This document shows, one piece after another, positions 16,964-25,775 of a stretch of 64,000 nt of DNA (position 1 is the stretch's first letter; every line of letters starts with the position of its first letter). A program made the translations under genes and the position numbers. The notes under the pieces were generated by a model. The model worked only from the letters and a program-made list of their open reading frames with translations, was not told the origin of the DNA and searched no databases. Origin of the DNA: Martelella mediterranea DSM 17316 (lineage in GTDB: Bacteria; Pseudomonadota; Alphaproteobacteria; Rhizobiales; Rhizobiaceae); NCBI RefSeq assembly GCF_002043005.1, contig NZ_CP020330.1, positions 558,001-622,000 on the forward strand. Reading direction: 5' to 3'.

Positions 16964-17737
16964 CTACCGACCCTGCCATTTCGGCGGGCGCCTCTCGGCG
17001 AAGGCGAGCGCGCCTTCGCGCGCATCCAGCGACGAGGCCAGATGTCCGCCGATCGCCTGATGCCGGGCCGTCTTCTCCTCGAAGCTCCAGTCGTGCTGGC
17101 TTGCGATGACGGCCTTGCTCACCTCGACGCCGAGCGGGCTGTTGGCCGCGATCTGTCCGGCCAGCGCCAGCGCCTCGGTCAGCGCATCTCCCGGCGCACA
17201 CAGCCGGTTCACCAGGCCGAGTTCATATCCCCGCTCGCCGGTGATCGGCTCGCCGGTCAGCGCCATTTCCATCGCGACATTGACCGGCACCTTGCGCGGC
17301 AGATGAAACAGCCCGCCGCCCAGCGCCGCCAGACCGCGCTTCACCTCCGACAGCCCTAACCGCGCATCGCGCGCGGCGACGATCAGGTCGCAGGCAAGCG
17401 CCGCCTCGAAACCGCCGGCGCGGGCATCGCCCTCCACCGCTGCAATGACAGGCTTGCGGAAGCGATGATGCTCGAGCCCCAGGAATCCCCACGGATGGAC
17501 GGAGGGAATGCCCTCGGCGACAAAGGCCTTGAGGTCCATGCCGGAACAGAACGTGCCACCCGCCCCCGTCAGGATCGCCACCCGTAACTTGGGGTTCCGA
17601 TCGAAAGCATCCATCGCCGCGACGGCCTGTTCGTTCATCGCCCGGTTGACCGCATTGCGCGTCTTCGGTCGATTGAGCGTGATCACCGCTATCGCCCCGC
17701 GCATCTCCACCTCGACCACCCTCTCTTCTTTCGTCAT
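16964..17737 (-). CDS. Enoyl-CoA hydratase (canonical crotonase)
   Basis: The 257-residue crotonase keeps both catalytic glutamates: GGFEAALACD aligns with Glu144 of rat hydratase and LGLSEVKRGL with Glu164. The oxyanion segment is FCSGMDLKAF. It should catalyse syn-hydration of a 2-enoyl-CoA. The start at 17737 is preferred for the GAGAGGAAG just upstream; an extension to 17857 would run through the promoter-like region. It is divergent from the TRAP transporter and could belong functionally to either neighbour. Confidence 0.88.
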   Translation of the reverse strand: MTKEERVVEVEMRGAIAVITLNRPKTRNAVNRAMNEQAVAAMDAFDRNPKLRVAILTGAGGTFCSGMDLKAFVAEGIPSVHPWGFLGLEHHRFRKPVIAAVEGDARAGGFEAALACDLIVAARDARLGLSEVKRGLAALGGGLFHLPRKVPVNVAMEMALTGEPITGERGYELGLVNRLCAPGDALTEALALAGQIAANSPLGVEVSKAVIASQHDWSFEEKTARHQAIGGHLASSLDAREGALAFAERRPPKWQGR

Positions 17738-18069
17738 TCTTCCTCTCCCATCCCGCGCGCCTCGCTCCACCGCCCGCGGCGCCATCATAAATATGTACCA
17801 TAATATGGAATACACGAACAGCCTCTCATGGAGCGCTTGACAACACAAGCGCTTCAATGAGACCGCTGGATAAAGTCAATCCGCGATGCCGCCTGCAACA
17901 TTCCTCATGTTTATTAGGTATCTCGCCGTTTTCATGCAGCAGAGACGCACCGTCCGCGTTGCGTCAAAGCCTTTTTCGACTTGTTCTATATAATGGTATA
18001 TGATAAGCGGAGGGTGGAGGTCGGCGCGTTCATCACCTTTTCGCGCCGAAGGCACTCAGGGAGGAATGA
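17738..18069. promoter_or_regulatory. Divergent regulatory region between crotonase and TRAP operon
   Basis: This 332-bp gene-free stretch is AT-richer than its surroundings. An 11-mer occurs twice in opposite orientation: ATATTATGGTA on the minus strand (17796-17806) and ATATAATGGTA on the plus strand (17988-17998), differing at one base. Each contains a -10-like hexamer (TATTAT, TATAAT) facing its own gene. They may be matched -10 regions, or operators overlapping them. GGGAGG precedes the dctP start. Confidence 0.45.
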
Positions 18070-19293
18070 ATGCATCTCACGAAAATGACGGGCGTACCGT
18101 ATCTTGCCGCCGTTTCGGCCATCGCACTTGTCATCTCCGCCGGCGGCGCACATGCCGCCGAGCAATGGCTTGAGGATCTTGAGCCGCAGACGCTGAAACT
18201 GGCCGATTTTTCCGGCGACCAGAACGCCAATTTCGGCGCTGCCATGGTGAAGTGGGAAGAGGCCATCACCGAATTCACCGAGGGCAAGATCACCTTCGAA
18301 AACTACTGGTCGGCCTCGCTGCTGGGCGCGCTGGACACGGCCGAGGGGGTTGCCGACGGCGTGGCGGATATCGGTCTGGTTCTGGCAAGCTACATTCCGC
18401 AGGAATTCCCGGTCGGCGCCTGGTTCTATGGCTTCGGCTCGGCGCTTACCGGATCGACCGTGCACGATGTCGCCGCCGGCGGCGCGACGGCTCTGGAGAC
18501 CGCCTATACCTTCCAGCCGCTGATCGACGAATTCGCCGAGCACAATCTCAAGATATTGCAGACCACGTCGACCCCGCCCTACAACCTTCTCTGCAACACG
18601 CCCGTCTCGACGCTTGAGGACGCGAAGGGCAAGCGGATGCGCACCAGCGGCCCGGTCTGGGCCGATGAGGTCGCCGCCATCGGCGCCACATCCGTCAGCA
18701 TCGCCTTCAACGAGACCTACGAAGCCCTGCAGCGCGGCGTGATCGACTGTATTGGCCAGAACCCTTATCAGCTCGCCAGCGCGATGACCTACAAGGACGT
18801 CGCCAAGGAATATGTCCCGGTGACCCTGTCGCACATGCAGTCCTCGGCCTGGGTGATGAACCTTGACACCTGGAACAGCTTCCCGCCGGAATTGCAGGCC
18901 TTCATCAACGAACAGAACATCATCGCCGCCAGCAATATCTGGAAGACCTATCTCGAACTCGAGGCCAAGGTCGGCGACCTGATCACCGCCGAGGAAATCC
19001 GCGTCAACGACGTGTCCGAACTGGAGCCGGTGATCGCCGAACAGCGCGCCAAGACGGTTGCCGCCATGGCCGAGACCGCGCCGCCGGCGATCGAGAACCC
19101 GCAGGAGGAGGTCGATCGCTATCTGGAACGGCTGGACTACTGGCGCCAGGTGCTGATCGATCAGGGGCACCCGATTGCCGAACGCTCGCCCGCCGCGATC
19201 ATGGACGCCTTCACAGGTCTGAGCGACGTCGACCTTTCCGGTTTCATCGAGACCTACAAGGAAGAAGCCGGGCCGGTGATCATCGGCCAGTAA
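18070..19293 (+). CDS. dctP: TRAP transporter substrate-binding protein, DctP family
   Basis: The 407-residue periplasmic protein has a signal peptide with a hydrophobic core at residues 9-24 and likely cleavage after AHA (residue 29). The DctP domain shows GKITFENYWSASLLGA, the conserved GKRMRTSGP arginine region that binds carboxylates and AFNETYEALQRGVIDC. It would capture an organic acid for the DctQM permease. It is about 60 residues longer than typical DctP proteins, mainly at the C-terminal end. The operon order is dctP-dctQ-dctM; a hairpin after dctP may favour its higher expression. Confidence 0.92.
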   Translation: MHLTKMTGVPYLAAVSAIALVISAGGAHAAEQWLEDLEPQTLKLADFSGDQNANFGAAMVKWEEAITEFTEGKITFENYWSASLLGALDTAEGVADGVADIGLVLASYIPQEFPVGAWFYGFGSALTGSTVHDVAAGGATALETAYTFQPLIDEFAEHNLKILQTTSTPPYNLLCNTPVSTLEDAKGKRMRTSGPVWADEVAAIGATSVSIAFNETYEALQRGVIDCIGQNPYQLASAMTYKDVAKEYVPVTLSHMQSSAWVMNLDTWNSFPPELQAFINEQNIIAASNIWKTYLELEAKVGDLITAEEIRVNDVSELEPVIAEQRAKTVAAMAETAPPAIENPQEEVDRYLERLDYWRQVLIDQGHPIAERSPAAIMDAFTGLSDVDLSGFIETYKEEAGPVIIGQ

Positions 19294-19309
19294 TCCGGGC
19301 GCGGACCTT

Positions 19310-19332
19310 CCCGGCCGGTTCCGCCGGCCGGG
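19310..19332 (+). terminator. Hairpin after dctP, attenuator-like
   Basis: CCCGGCCGG (19310-19318) pairs with CCGGCCGGG (19324-19332) around a 5-base loop, followed closely by GATTTTC. The position between binding-protein and permease genes suggests partial termination that gives more DctP than DctQM. Confidence 0.6.
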
Positions 19333-19388
19333 GATTTTCGGCATACTCGTCCGTCGTATACGTCCTTGACTGAGGGGCTCGAAACACC

Positions 19389-19961
19389 ATGACCGGATCG
19401 CCAGAGGCGCAAACGTCACAGACGGCCGAGAAGCTGCCATTGCCGATCAGGCTGATCGACGGATTGTCCGGCTTGTCCGCGGCGCTGGCCGCAGCCGGGT
19501 TGGTGCTGCTGGCGTTGAACGTGTTCCTCGACGTGCTGGGGCGGACCTTCCTGCACCGGGCCATTCCGGGGACGATCGACATGACGATCAACTGGTGGAT
19601 GCCGATGCTGGCATTGCTGGCCTTCGGCTACACTGAAAAGATGCAGGACCACATCAAGGTGACTGTGCTGCTGGATTCCCTGCCCATCGGGTTGAGGCGC
19701 GCCATTGAAGGGGTTTTCAGCCTGCTCGCAGCCGTCCTGCTGATGTTTCTGGCCTATTATACCTGGGTTGACGCCGCCCGCAGCGCCAAGATCGGCGAGA
19801 CCACGTCGTCCTCGCCGCCGGTGATGATCTGGCCGTTCAAATTCGTGGCGGTCGCAGGCGTCATCGTCCTGTCGCTGCAACTGCTGGCGACCGCCTGGCG
19901 GAATTTCAGCGGCCGGCTGCCAAGAGAAATAGATTTCGACGTCGACGAGGCCGCGTTGTGA
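19389..19961 (+). CDS. dctQ: TRAP transporter small permease, DctQ family
   Basis: The 190-residue membrane protein has four predicted hydrophobic segments near residues 28-48, 65-82, 104-130 and 145-165. The NWWMPMLALLAFGYTEKMQ region between segments is typical of DctQ. It joins DctM to form the sodium-dependent TRAP permease. The gene overlaps dctM by 4 bp (GTGA). Confidence 0.9.
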   Translation: MTGSPEAQTSQTAEKLPLPIRLIDGLSGLSAALAAAGLVLLALNVFLDVLGRTFLHRAIPGTIDMTINWWMPMLALLAFGYTEKMQDHIKVTVLLDSLPIGLRRAIEGVFSLLAAVLLMFLAYYTWVDAARSAKIGETTSSSPPVMIWPFKFVAVAGVIVLSLQLLATAWRNFSGRLPREIDFDVDEAAL

Positions 19962-21439
19962 CAGCAGACAGCATCGATCCTTCCGCACGGGAGAAACGCG
20001 GCGCCCGCCCCGCCGTGGCAGTGTTCATCGTGATGATGGTTCTGGCGCTCGGCGCCACCGGGGCGCTGCTCTTCGGCGACCTTTCCAAGCAGATGTCCGG
20101 CATCCTGGTGATCCTGCTCAGCATCATTCTCCTGCTGATGGGCATTCCCGTCGGCGTGGCGATGCTGGGGGCGGCGCTTCTGGGGCTCTACTCGCTGGCG
20201 GGCCTGCGCGTCGTGACTTCGTCGATGAAGTCGGTTGCGTTCGATTCCGTCGCATCCTGGTCATACAGCGTGATCCCGATGTTCATCCTCATGGGCATGA
20301 TCCTGTGGAAATCGGGCCTGACGTCGAACGCCTTCGAAGCGGCGCGGCGCTGGTTCGGCTGGATGCCGGGCGGCCTGGCCGTGGCCACCAACACCGCAGG
20401 CGCGGTCCTGGCGGCAAGCAGCGGAAGCACAATCGGCATCACCTTCGCGCTCGGCCGGGTGTCGATTCCCGAAATGCTCAAATCGGGTTACGATCCCCGG
20501 CTTGCGGTCGGCAGCGTGGCGGCCGCAGGCACGCTGGGCCAGATCATCCCGCCCAGCCTGCTGCTTGTGATCTACGCAGGCGCTGCCTCCACGCCCGTCG
20601 GCCTGCAATTGCTTGCCGGCTTCGTGCCAGGCTTGCTGCTGGCGGGCAGCTTTTCCGCGATGATCATAATCCGAGCCATGGTGACGCCGGGCCTCGCCCC
20701 GGCGGTAGACATGAGCGGAATTACCTGGCGCATGCGCATGGCGTCGCTTATCGACATCGCTCCGATTGGCGTTGTCATCCTGTGCGTGGTCGGCGGCATT
20801 TTCGCCGGCATCTTTACGGCGACCGAAGCCGGTGTCTACGGCATGATCGCCTCGCTGATCTTCGGCAGCGCCTCGATGCTGTGGCGCGGACAGGGACCCC
20901 GCGACGTGCTGGTCATGATGCGCGAATCGCTGCTCGGCGCGCTGACGGGAACCGCCGCCGTCTTCCTGCTGATCGTCGGCATCGCGGTACTGACGCGGGC
21001 AATGGCGCTCAGCCAGCTTCCCAACACCATCGCCGGACTGATCCTCGATCTCGGCCTCGGAAAGACCGAATTGCTGCTGCTGCTGATCCTCGTCTACCTG
21101 TTCCTCGGAATGTTCATGGACACGCTGGCGATGATGCTGCTCACCATCCCCGTCCTGCTCTCGCCGCTACAGGCCGTCGGCGTGGACCCGCTCTGGTTCG
21201 GCGTGTTTCTCGTGGTGATGGCCGAGGTCGGGCTGCTGACGCCGCCGCTCGGGATCCTGTCATTCGTGGTCCATCGGATCGCATCGGACCCGGCGGCCAA
21301 TCTCGGACGTCCGATCTCGCTTCCCCAGGTGTTCGCGGGCATTGCGCCCTTCGCGCTGACGGCGATGGCATTCCTGCTGCTGCTGATCGCCTTTCCGGAA
21401 ATAGCGACCTGGCTTCCGGAAACGCGGCTATCGCGATAG
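19958..21439 (+). CDS. dctM: TRAP transporter large permease, DctM family
   Basis: The 493-residue integral membrane protein has repeated hydrophobic segments and DctM signatures (SGSTIGITFALGRVSIPEM, AAGTLGQIIPPSLLLVIYA, and DTLAMMLLTIPVLL near the C-terminus). It is the transport subunit. It is longer than the usual ~425 residues because of an N-terminal extension with one or two extra hydrophobic segments. The start is GTG, coupled to dctQ. The transported substrate is not evident; the nearby CoA-transferase/lyase operon suggests a small di- or branched carboxylate. Confidence 0.92.
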   Translation: MTADSIDPSAREKRGARPAVAVFIVMMVLALGATGALLFGDLSKQMSGILVILLSIILLLMGIPVGVAMLGAALLGLYSLAGLRVVTSSMKSVAFDSVASWSYSVIPMFILMGMILWKSGLTSNAFEAARRWFGWMPGGLAVATNTAGAVLAASSGSTIGITFALGRVSIPEMLKSGYDPRLAVGSVAAAGTLGQIIPPSLLLVIYAGAASTPVGLQLLAGFVPGLLLAGSFSAMIIIRAMVTPGLAPAVDMSGITWRMRMASLIDIAPIGVVILCVVGGIFAGIFTATEAGVYGMIASLIFGSASMLWRGQGPRDVLVMMRESLLGALTGTAAVFLLIVGIAVLTRAMALSQLPNTIAGLILDLGLGKTELLLLLILVYLFLGMFMDTLAMMLLTIPVLLSPLQAVGVDPLWFGVFLVVMAEVGLLTPPLGILSFVVHRIASDPAANLGRPISLPQVFAGIAPFALTAMAFLLLLIAFPEIATWLPETRLSR

Positions 21440-21494
21440 CCATCGCACGAGGGATCTCCGGCCAAGCCGGTGCGCCCATCCCGTAAAGCTTAAA

Positions 21495-21590
21495 GAGCGG
21501 TTGCGCATTCAGGCAGAATGCGCAACTGCTCCTTTTGTCTTGATGCATTTTCGCGGGCGGCAGGTGATTTCACCCGCGCACGTCAAAGGT
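21495..21590. repeat. Rhizobiales-type intergenic palindromic repeat, copy 1
   Basis: A near-perfect stem is formed by GAGCGGTTGCGCATTC and GAATGCGCAACTGCTC (21495-21531), followed by CCTTTTGTCTT. Then comes a second dyad containing GCATTTTCGCGG and CAGGTGATTTCACC. The second part matches the element at 50119-50222. It lies between convergent dctM and lyase genes, where the first hairpin plus T-rich tail could also terminate dctPQM transcription. Confidence 0.65.
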
Positions 21591-22388
21591 TCAGGCTATG
21601 TCCCCAAGGATCAGCCGGGCGTGATCGATCAGCGGACGGTCGATCATCTTGCCATCGAGCTGCACCGCCGCGCCATTGGCGTTCTCAAGCGCTGCGATGA
21701 CCCGTCGGGCCCAGTCGATCTCGTCATCGCTCGGCGCAAAGCCGGCATTGACCGGCGCGACCTGCGCGGGGTGGATGCACAGTTTTGCACCGAAGCCCAT
21801 CGACCGCGCGTGGCGCACATCGCGGGCGATCGCCTCCGGGTCGGAGAGCGCCGTGGTGACGCCGTCGATCGGCGGCAGGAGGTCGCCGAGCCTTGAGGCC
21901 AGCACGAGTTCGAAACGGGCATGATCGAGCGCGGGGCTGCCTTCGGGAATGCGGGCATCCGCGCTGAAATCGAGATTGCCGAAGGCAAGCCGCGTCAGAC
22001 TCGGAACCTTCACCGTGTCGCGCAGCGCGGCAAGACCGGCGACGGTTTCCACCAGCGCCATGAGCGGGCGGGCGGTCAATCTAGCGGCAATCTCCGCCAT
22101 TCCCGCCGGTTCGGCCTTGGGAACCATGATCTCCGCCGCAAGATCGCGCAAAGCCGCGATGTCATCGCCATGCCAGGGCGTGTCCGCGCCATTGATGCGA
22201 ACGATGCCCGTCCCGCCGTCAGCGAACCATTGCGCGACGTGGGACCGGGCATCATCCTTGGCCTCGGGGCCGACGGCATCCTCGAGATCGAAGATCACCG
22301 CGCCGGCGCCGGCGGCGGCGGCCTTTGCAAACCGGTCGGGGCGATTGCCCGGCACGAACAGATAGCTGCGCGGTGTGGCCATCAGCAT
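21591..22388 (-). CDS. CitE/HpcH-family CoA-ester lyase, candidate (S)-citramalyl-CoA or malyl-CoA lyase
   Basis: The 265-residue TIM-barrel lyase shows LFVPGNRPDRF, FDLEDAVGPEAK (metal and base region near residue 35), VRINGAD, MVPKAEP, ALVETVAGL and the FGNLDFS and CIHPAQV motifs of the CitE-like family. These enzymes cleave or form malyl-, citramalyl- or beta-methylmalyl-CoA. The ATG at 22388 shares a base with the stop of the upstream hydratase. Clustering with that hydratase and two CaiB/BaiF transferases fits citramalyl-CoA cleavage to acetyl-CoA and pyruvate, as in itaconate degradation; this is inference. Confidence 0.85.
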   Translation of the reverse strand: MLMATPRSYLFVPGNRPDRFAKAAAAGAGAVIFDLEDAVGPEAKDDARSHVAQWFADGGTGIVRINGADTPWHGDDIAALRDLAAEIMVPKAEPAGMAEIAARLTARPLMALVETVAGLAALRDTVKVPSLTRLAFGNLDFSADARIPEGSPALDHARFELVLASRLGDLLPPIDGVTTALSDPEAIARDVRHARSMGFGAKLCIHPAQVAPVNAGFAPSDDEIDWARRVIAALENANGAAVQLDGKMIDRPLIDHARLILGDIA

Positions 22389-23248
22389 CACGCCCCGAAC
22401 ACCGCTTCGGCCTTCATCGCCAGTTCGCCGTTCGGGCCTCTCGCCCACAGCGAAAGACTGTCGGGTGTTTCACCTTCCGCAGCCTCCAGCGTGAAACTGT
22501 CGTCGACGAAAAGCGGCGCCATGCCGCGAAATTCGAACCGCGCCAGACTTCCTTCAGGACGGCAGCGGTGGGCGAAATCCTGGAGCAGCGTGGCCACCAG
22601 CGGCCCGTGGACAACGAGGCCCGGATAGCCTTCCTCTTGCGTGGCATAGGGACGGTCGTAATGGATGCGATGGCCGTTATAGGTCAGCGCCGAATAGCGG
22701 AACAGCAGGACGGGATCCGGCTTGACCTCCTTGGTCCAGATCGCCCCTTCGGGGGCCGCGGCCGGAACCGGCTTCGGTGTGCCGGCCGCCGGCGGCTCGC
22801 GGTAGACGATGTCCTGTTCCTCTTCGATGCAAAGCGTGCCGCCGCTTGAAATCCGGTGGCGGACGGTGACGAAGACCAGCCGGCCAGCGCGGCCGTTCTT
22901 CTCAACGACGTTGAGGATTTCGCTTTCCTTCTCGGCGACCGCGCCAACGGCAAGCGGCGCGTGATAGGAGATGCGGCCGCCGGCCCACATGCGTCGGGGT
23001 AGACCGGTGTCGGGCAGGAAACCGCCGGTCTTGGGGTGTCCATCGACGCCGAGGCCGGAGCGACGGACGAAGGGGTTGAAGAACAGCCAGTGGAAACCGG
23101 CCGGCAGCGGCTGGCCGGCGACCGGCATGTCCGGCAATTCCAACGTCTCGACGAGCGCTGCGACGCGCTCGGCCAGGATCGTCTCGGACTTGGTCTCTCG
23201 GCGCCCGATGGCGCTTTCGGGGCCTGTCATTGCGGCTTCAACGGTCAA
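22388..23248 (-). CDS. HTD2/MaoC-type hydratase, mesaconyl-C4-CoA or itaconyl-CoA hydratase-like
   Basis: The 286-residue double-hotdog protein has an N-terminal half with FFNPFVRRSGLGVDGHPK, GRISYHAPL and a C-terminal half with RYSALTYNGHRIHYDRPYA (catalytic His/Asp region) and GLVVHGPLVATLL. This is the pattern of FAS1-like dehydratases such as mesaconyl-C4-CoA hydratase and itaconyl-CoA hydratase. The TTG start at 23248 is preferred because GAGGAG lies 7 bases upstream; an ATG at 23230 has no good site. It sits between the CitE-like lyase and the first CaiB/BaiF gene. Confidence 0.84.
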   Translation of the reverse strand: MTVEAAMTGPESAIGRRETKSETILAERVAALVETLELPDMPVAGQPLPAGFHWLFFNPFVRRSGLGVDGHPKTGGFLPDTGLPRRMWAGGRISYHAPLAVGAVAEKESEILNVVEKNGRAGRLVFVTVRHRISSGGTLCIEEEQDIVYREPPAAGTPKPVPAAAPEGAIWTKEVKPDPVLLFRYSALTYNGHRIHYDRPYATQEEGYPGLVVHGPLVATLLQDFAHRCRPEGSLARFEFRGMAPLFVDDSFTLEAAEGETPDSLSLWARGPNGELAMKAEAVFGA

Positions 23249-23315
23249 AATCTCACTCCTCAAACCCATTTTGCTTTTGCGCGCCTCCGGACAAAAATCC
23301 CACCCGCGTTGCAGA

Positions 23316-24509
23316 TCAGTAGATGACGCGCTCTTCCACGAGCCGGTCGCGTTCCTTGCGGCCGATGCCCAGAAGCTCGCCATAGACATAGTCCTCGTGC
23401 TCGCCGAGGCCCGGCGTGCCGCGCGTCATGCCCGGCGCATCGCTTGCCGAAAACCGTGCCGGAAAGCCCGCCGCCATGCGGTGGCTTCCATCAGTTTCGG
23501 TAACCTCCACCACGCTGCCGCGGCCGCGCATGTGGGGATCGGCGGCGATATCGGCAGCGCGCCAGGAAACATGCGCGGCAATGCCCTTTGCCTGAAGGAC
23601 GCGCGCCGCCGCTTCGGCTTCCACACCCGCCGCCCATGCGGCGACGATCGGGTCAAGTGCCGCGCGTGCCTCGACACGCGCCGCTGCGGTAGCGAAGCGG
23701 GAATCACCCGCAAGCTCCGGATGACCGATGATGCCGGCAAAGGCCGCCCATTCGGCATCCGAGGTGACGGCGATGGAGAGCCAGCGGTCCTCCTCGCGCG
23801 TGGCATAAAGCCCGTGCGGGGCAAATTGCGGGTCGGCATTGCCCATGCGATGCTGATGCAGGCCGGCAGACGCCGCGGTGATCGCATCACCGACCAGCGA
23901 TGAGGCAACCTCGCGCGCGGCGATATCGACATGGCAGCCCCCGCCTGTTCGCCTGCGCCGCGTCAGCGCGGCAACGGCGGCAAGCGCCGCGTTCATGCCG
24001 ACCGAATGATCCATGACATGGCGCATCTCCACCGGCGGCCCGTCCTCGTAGCCCGTCAGATGCCCGAGACCGCCCCACGCGCCGAACAGCGGCGCATAGC
24101 CGGCAAAATGGCTGTCCGGCCCGGTCTGCCCGGACGACGAGACGGAAAGCATGACGATATCATTCTTGACCGCCTTCAGCGCTTCATAGCCGAGCCCCAG
24201 CCGCTCCATGACGCCAGCGCGGAAGCTTTCGGCCGCGAGATCGGAGCTTGCAACCAGCCGCTTTGCGAGCGCCACGCCCTCGGGATGCTTGAGGTTCAGC
24301 CGCACCGACAATTTGTTCGAGGCCACCTGATCGAAGGTCGCCGGGCCCACGCGGCCATAAACCGCATGGGGCTTTCGGAAAATATCGGGGCGCAGCGCGG
24401 TCTCGATCTTGATGCATTCGGCGCCGAGCTGCGACAGCATATGGGTACAGAACGGACCCGCGGCATGAACGGTGAAATCGGCGATCCTGATGCCGGCAAG
24501 CGGTTTCAT
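23316..24509 (-). CDS. CaiB/BaiF family CoA-transferase, Glu at the nucleophile position
   Basis: The 397-residue class III CoA-transferase has LAGIRIADFTVHAAGP, AECIKIE, NKLSVRLNLKHPEG and GTPGLGEHEDYVYGELLG. At the nucleophile position of formyl-CoA transferase (Asp169) it has Glu near residue 200 (VDIAAREV), a substitution found in one branch of the family. It moves CoA between carboxylic acids via an acyl-enzyme anhydride. The ATG overlaps the upstream CaiB/BaiF gene by ATGA (24506-24509), so the two may be subunits or act in series. Confidence 0.88.
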   Translation of the reverse strand: MKPLAGIRIADFTVHAAGPFCTHMLSQLGAECIKIETALRPDIFRKPHAVYGRVGPATFDQVASNKLSVRLNLKHPEGVALAKRLVASSDLAAESFRAGVMERLGLGYEALKAVKNDIVMLSVSSSGQTGPDSHFAGYAPLFGAWGGLGHLTGYEDGPPVEMRHVMDHSVGMNAALAAVAALTRRRRTGGGCHVDIAAREVASSLVGDAITAASAGLHQHRMGNADPQFAPHGLYATREEDRWLSIAVTSDAEWAAFAGIIGHPELAGDSRFATAAARVEARAALDPIVAAWAAGVEAEAAARVLQAKGIAAHVSWRAADIAADPHMRGRGSVVEVTETDGSHRMAAGFPARFSASDAPGMTRGTPGLGEHEDYVYGELLGIGRKERDRLVEERVIY

Positions 24510-25666
24510 GCCGAAGCCCTCCGTTTTTCCGCTGCCGAAGAGACAAGCGCCTGATCGGCGCCCGGCTGGGGTGCGGCCGCCGCAAGCCTGGGCGCCTCCG
24601 CTCCGAAACGGAACGGCGCGGTCTGCACCGAGATTGCGCCGACACCCGGCCATTCCTGTTTCTGGAAGATGCCGCGCGCGGTTTCGTGCGCGCCGGAAAG
24701 CACCTGTTCGGGCGTGTTGTAACGGGCCATCGGCACGCCGAGCTTCTGCGCCCGCGCCACGATATCCTCGACATCATGGGCGCGCGCGAAGGCGTGGATT
24801 TCACGGTTGATCATCTCGCCGCGGGCGCTGCGTTCCACGGCGTCGTTGAAGGCGTCATCGGCAGCCCATTCGGGATGGCCCATCAGTTCGACAAGCCCGC
24901 GCCACTGCCGCTCTTCCAGCGTCAGCAGCTCGACATAACCGTCGCGGCATTCGATCACCCCGCCATAGCGGAAGGAGCGCGTCAGCCGGTGCTCGATCGA
25001 TCCGTCGCCGTAACGCTGAAGCGCGAAGGCGCCGACGGCGAGGTTAGCGTCCTGAACCGAGACGTCGACGAATTGCCCCTCGCCCGACCAGAGCGCGGCA
25101 AGGCCGGCGAGTGCTGCGGCGACGCCGCCCTGCATCTCGGCAAAGTGGCCGGCGATCTTGAGCGGCGGTCGATCCGGAAAAAGCGTTGCCGAAAGGCCGT
25201 TCGGCAGAAGATAGCCCTCGCCGCCGGCGTGAATGAGATTGATTTCCTCGCCTTTCCAGTCCGCCTTCGGGCCGGACGCGCCGAAGGGCAGGACGGAGAG
25301 ATGCACGAGGTCCGGATGACGACCGGCAATGCCGGCCTCATCGAGGCCGAGCGCATCGCGTTCGCCAAGCGGCGCGTCGTCGATCAGGATGGCAGCGCCC
25401 GCAAGCAGGGCGTCGAACGCGCCCCGGCCTTCCGATGTCGCCAAATCCAGAACCACGCTGCGCTTGTCGGCCGCGAGATAGGCGAAAAGCGCGCTGCTGC
25501 CGTTTTCGAAAAGCGGCGCGCGTTGGCGCAAGGGGCAGAGCCCGGGAGGCTCGACCATGATAACCTCCGCCCCCATGGCGGCGAGCAGGCGTCCGGCCCA
25601 GGCCCCGGCAACGCCGCTGGCGTGCTCGATAACCCTGATGCCGCTGAGCGGCGTGTCCTGTTGCAT
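24506..25666 (-). CDS. CaiB/BaiF family CoA-transferase, Asp nucleophile present
   Basis: The 386-residue protein has LSGIRVIEHASGVAGAWAG, GAEVIMVEPP, DKRSVVLDL and FVDVSVQDANLAVGA, with Asp near residue 206 at the expected nucleophile position. It should activate an acid by transferring CoA from a donor such as succinyl-CoA. The C-terminal 25 residues are alanine-rich and low in conservation. It is coupled by 4 bp to the following CaiB/BaiF gene, which has Glu at that site; a D/E pair in tandem suggests either a heteromeric transferase or two sequential transfers. Confidence 0.88.
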   Translation of the reverse strand: MQQDTPLSGIRVIEHASGVAGAWAGRLLAAMGAEVIMVEPPGLCPLRQRAPLFENGSSALFAYLAADKRSVVLDLATSEGRGAFDALLAGAAILIDDAPLGERDALGLDEAGIAGRHPDLVHLSVLPFGASGPKADWKGEEINLIHAGGEGYLLPNGLSATLFPDRPPLKIAGHFAEMQGGVAAALAGLAALWSGEGQFVDVSVQDANLAVGAFALQRYGDGSIEHRLTRSFRYGGVIECRDGYVELLTLEERQWRGLVELMGHPEWAADDAFNDAVERSARGEMINREIHAFARAHDVEDIVARAQKLGVPMARYNTPEQVLSGAHETARGIFQKQEWPGVGAISVQTAPFRFGAEAPRLAAAAPQPGADQALVSSAAEKRRASA

Positions 25667-25775
25667 GGCGGGACCTCCTCCTCAAGTCCCGGAGCGCTCC
25701 CGCTGAGGGGCGCGCCGGCATTGCGATCGCGCTCCGCCGGCCCCTGTCTCCGGGCCCGGCGGAAACGCTTCATTG

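Noticed and set aside
17986..19440. A 484-codon minus-strand frame across dctP
   Set aside because: Antisense to a signal-peptide-bearing DctP; starts within the divergent promoter and has no domain.
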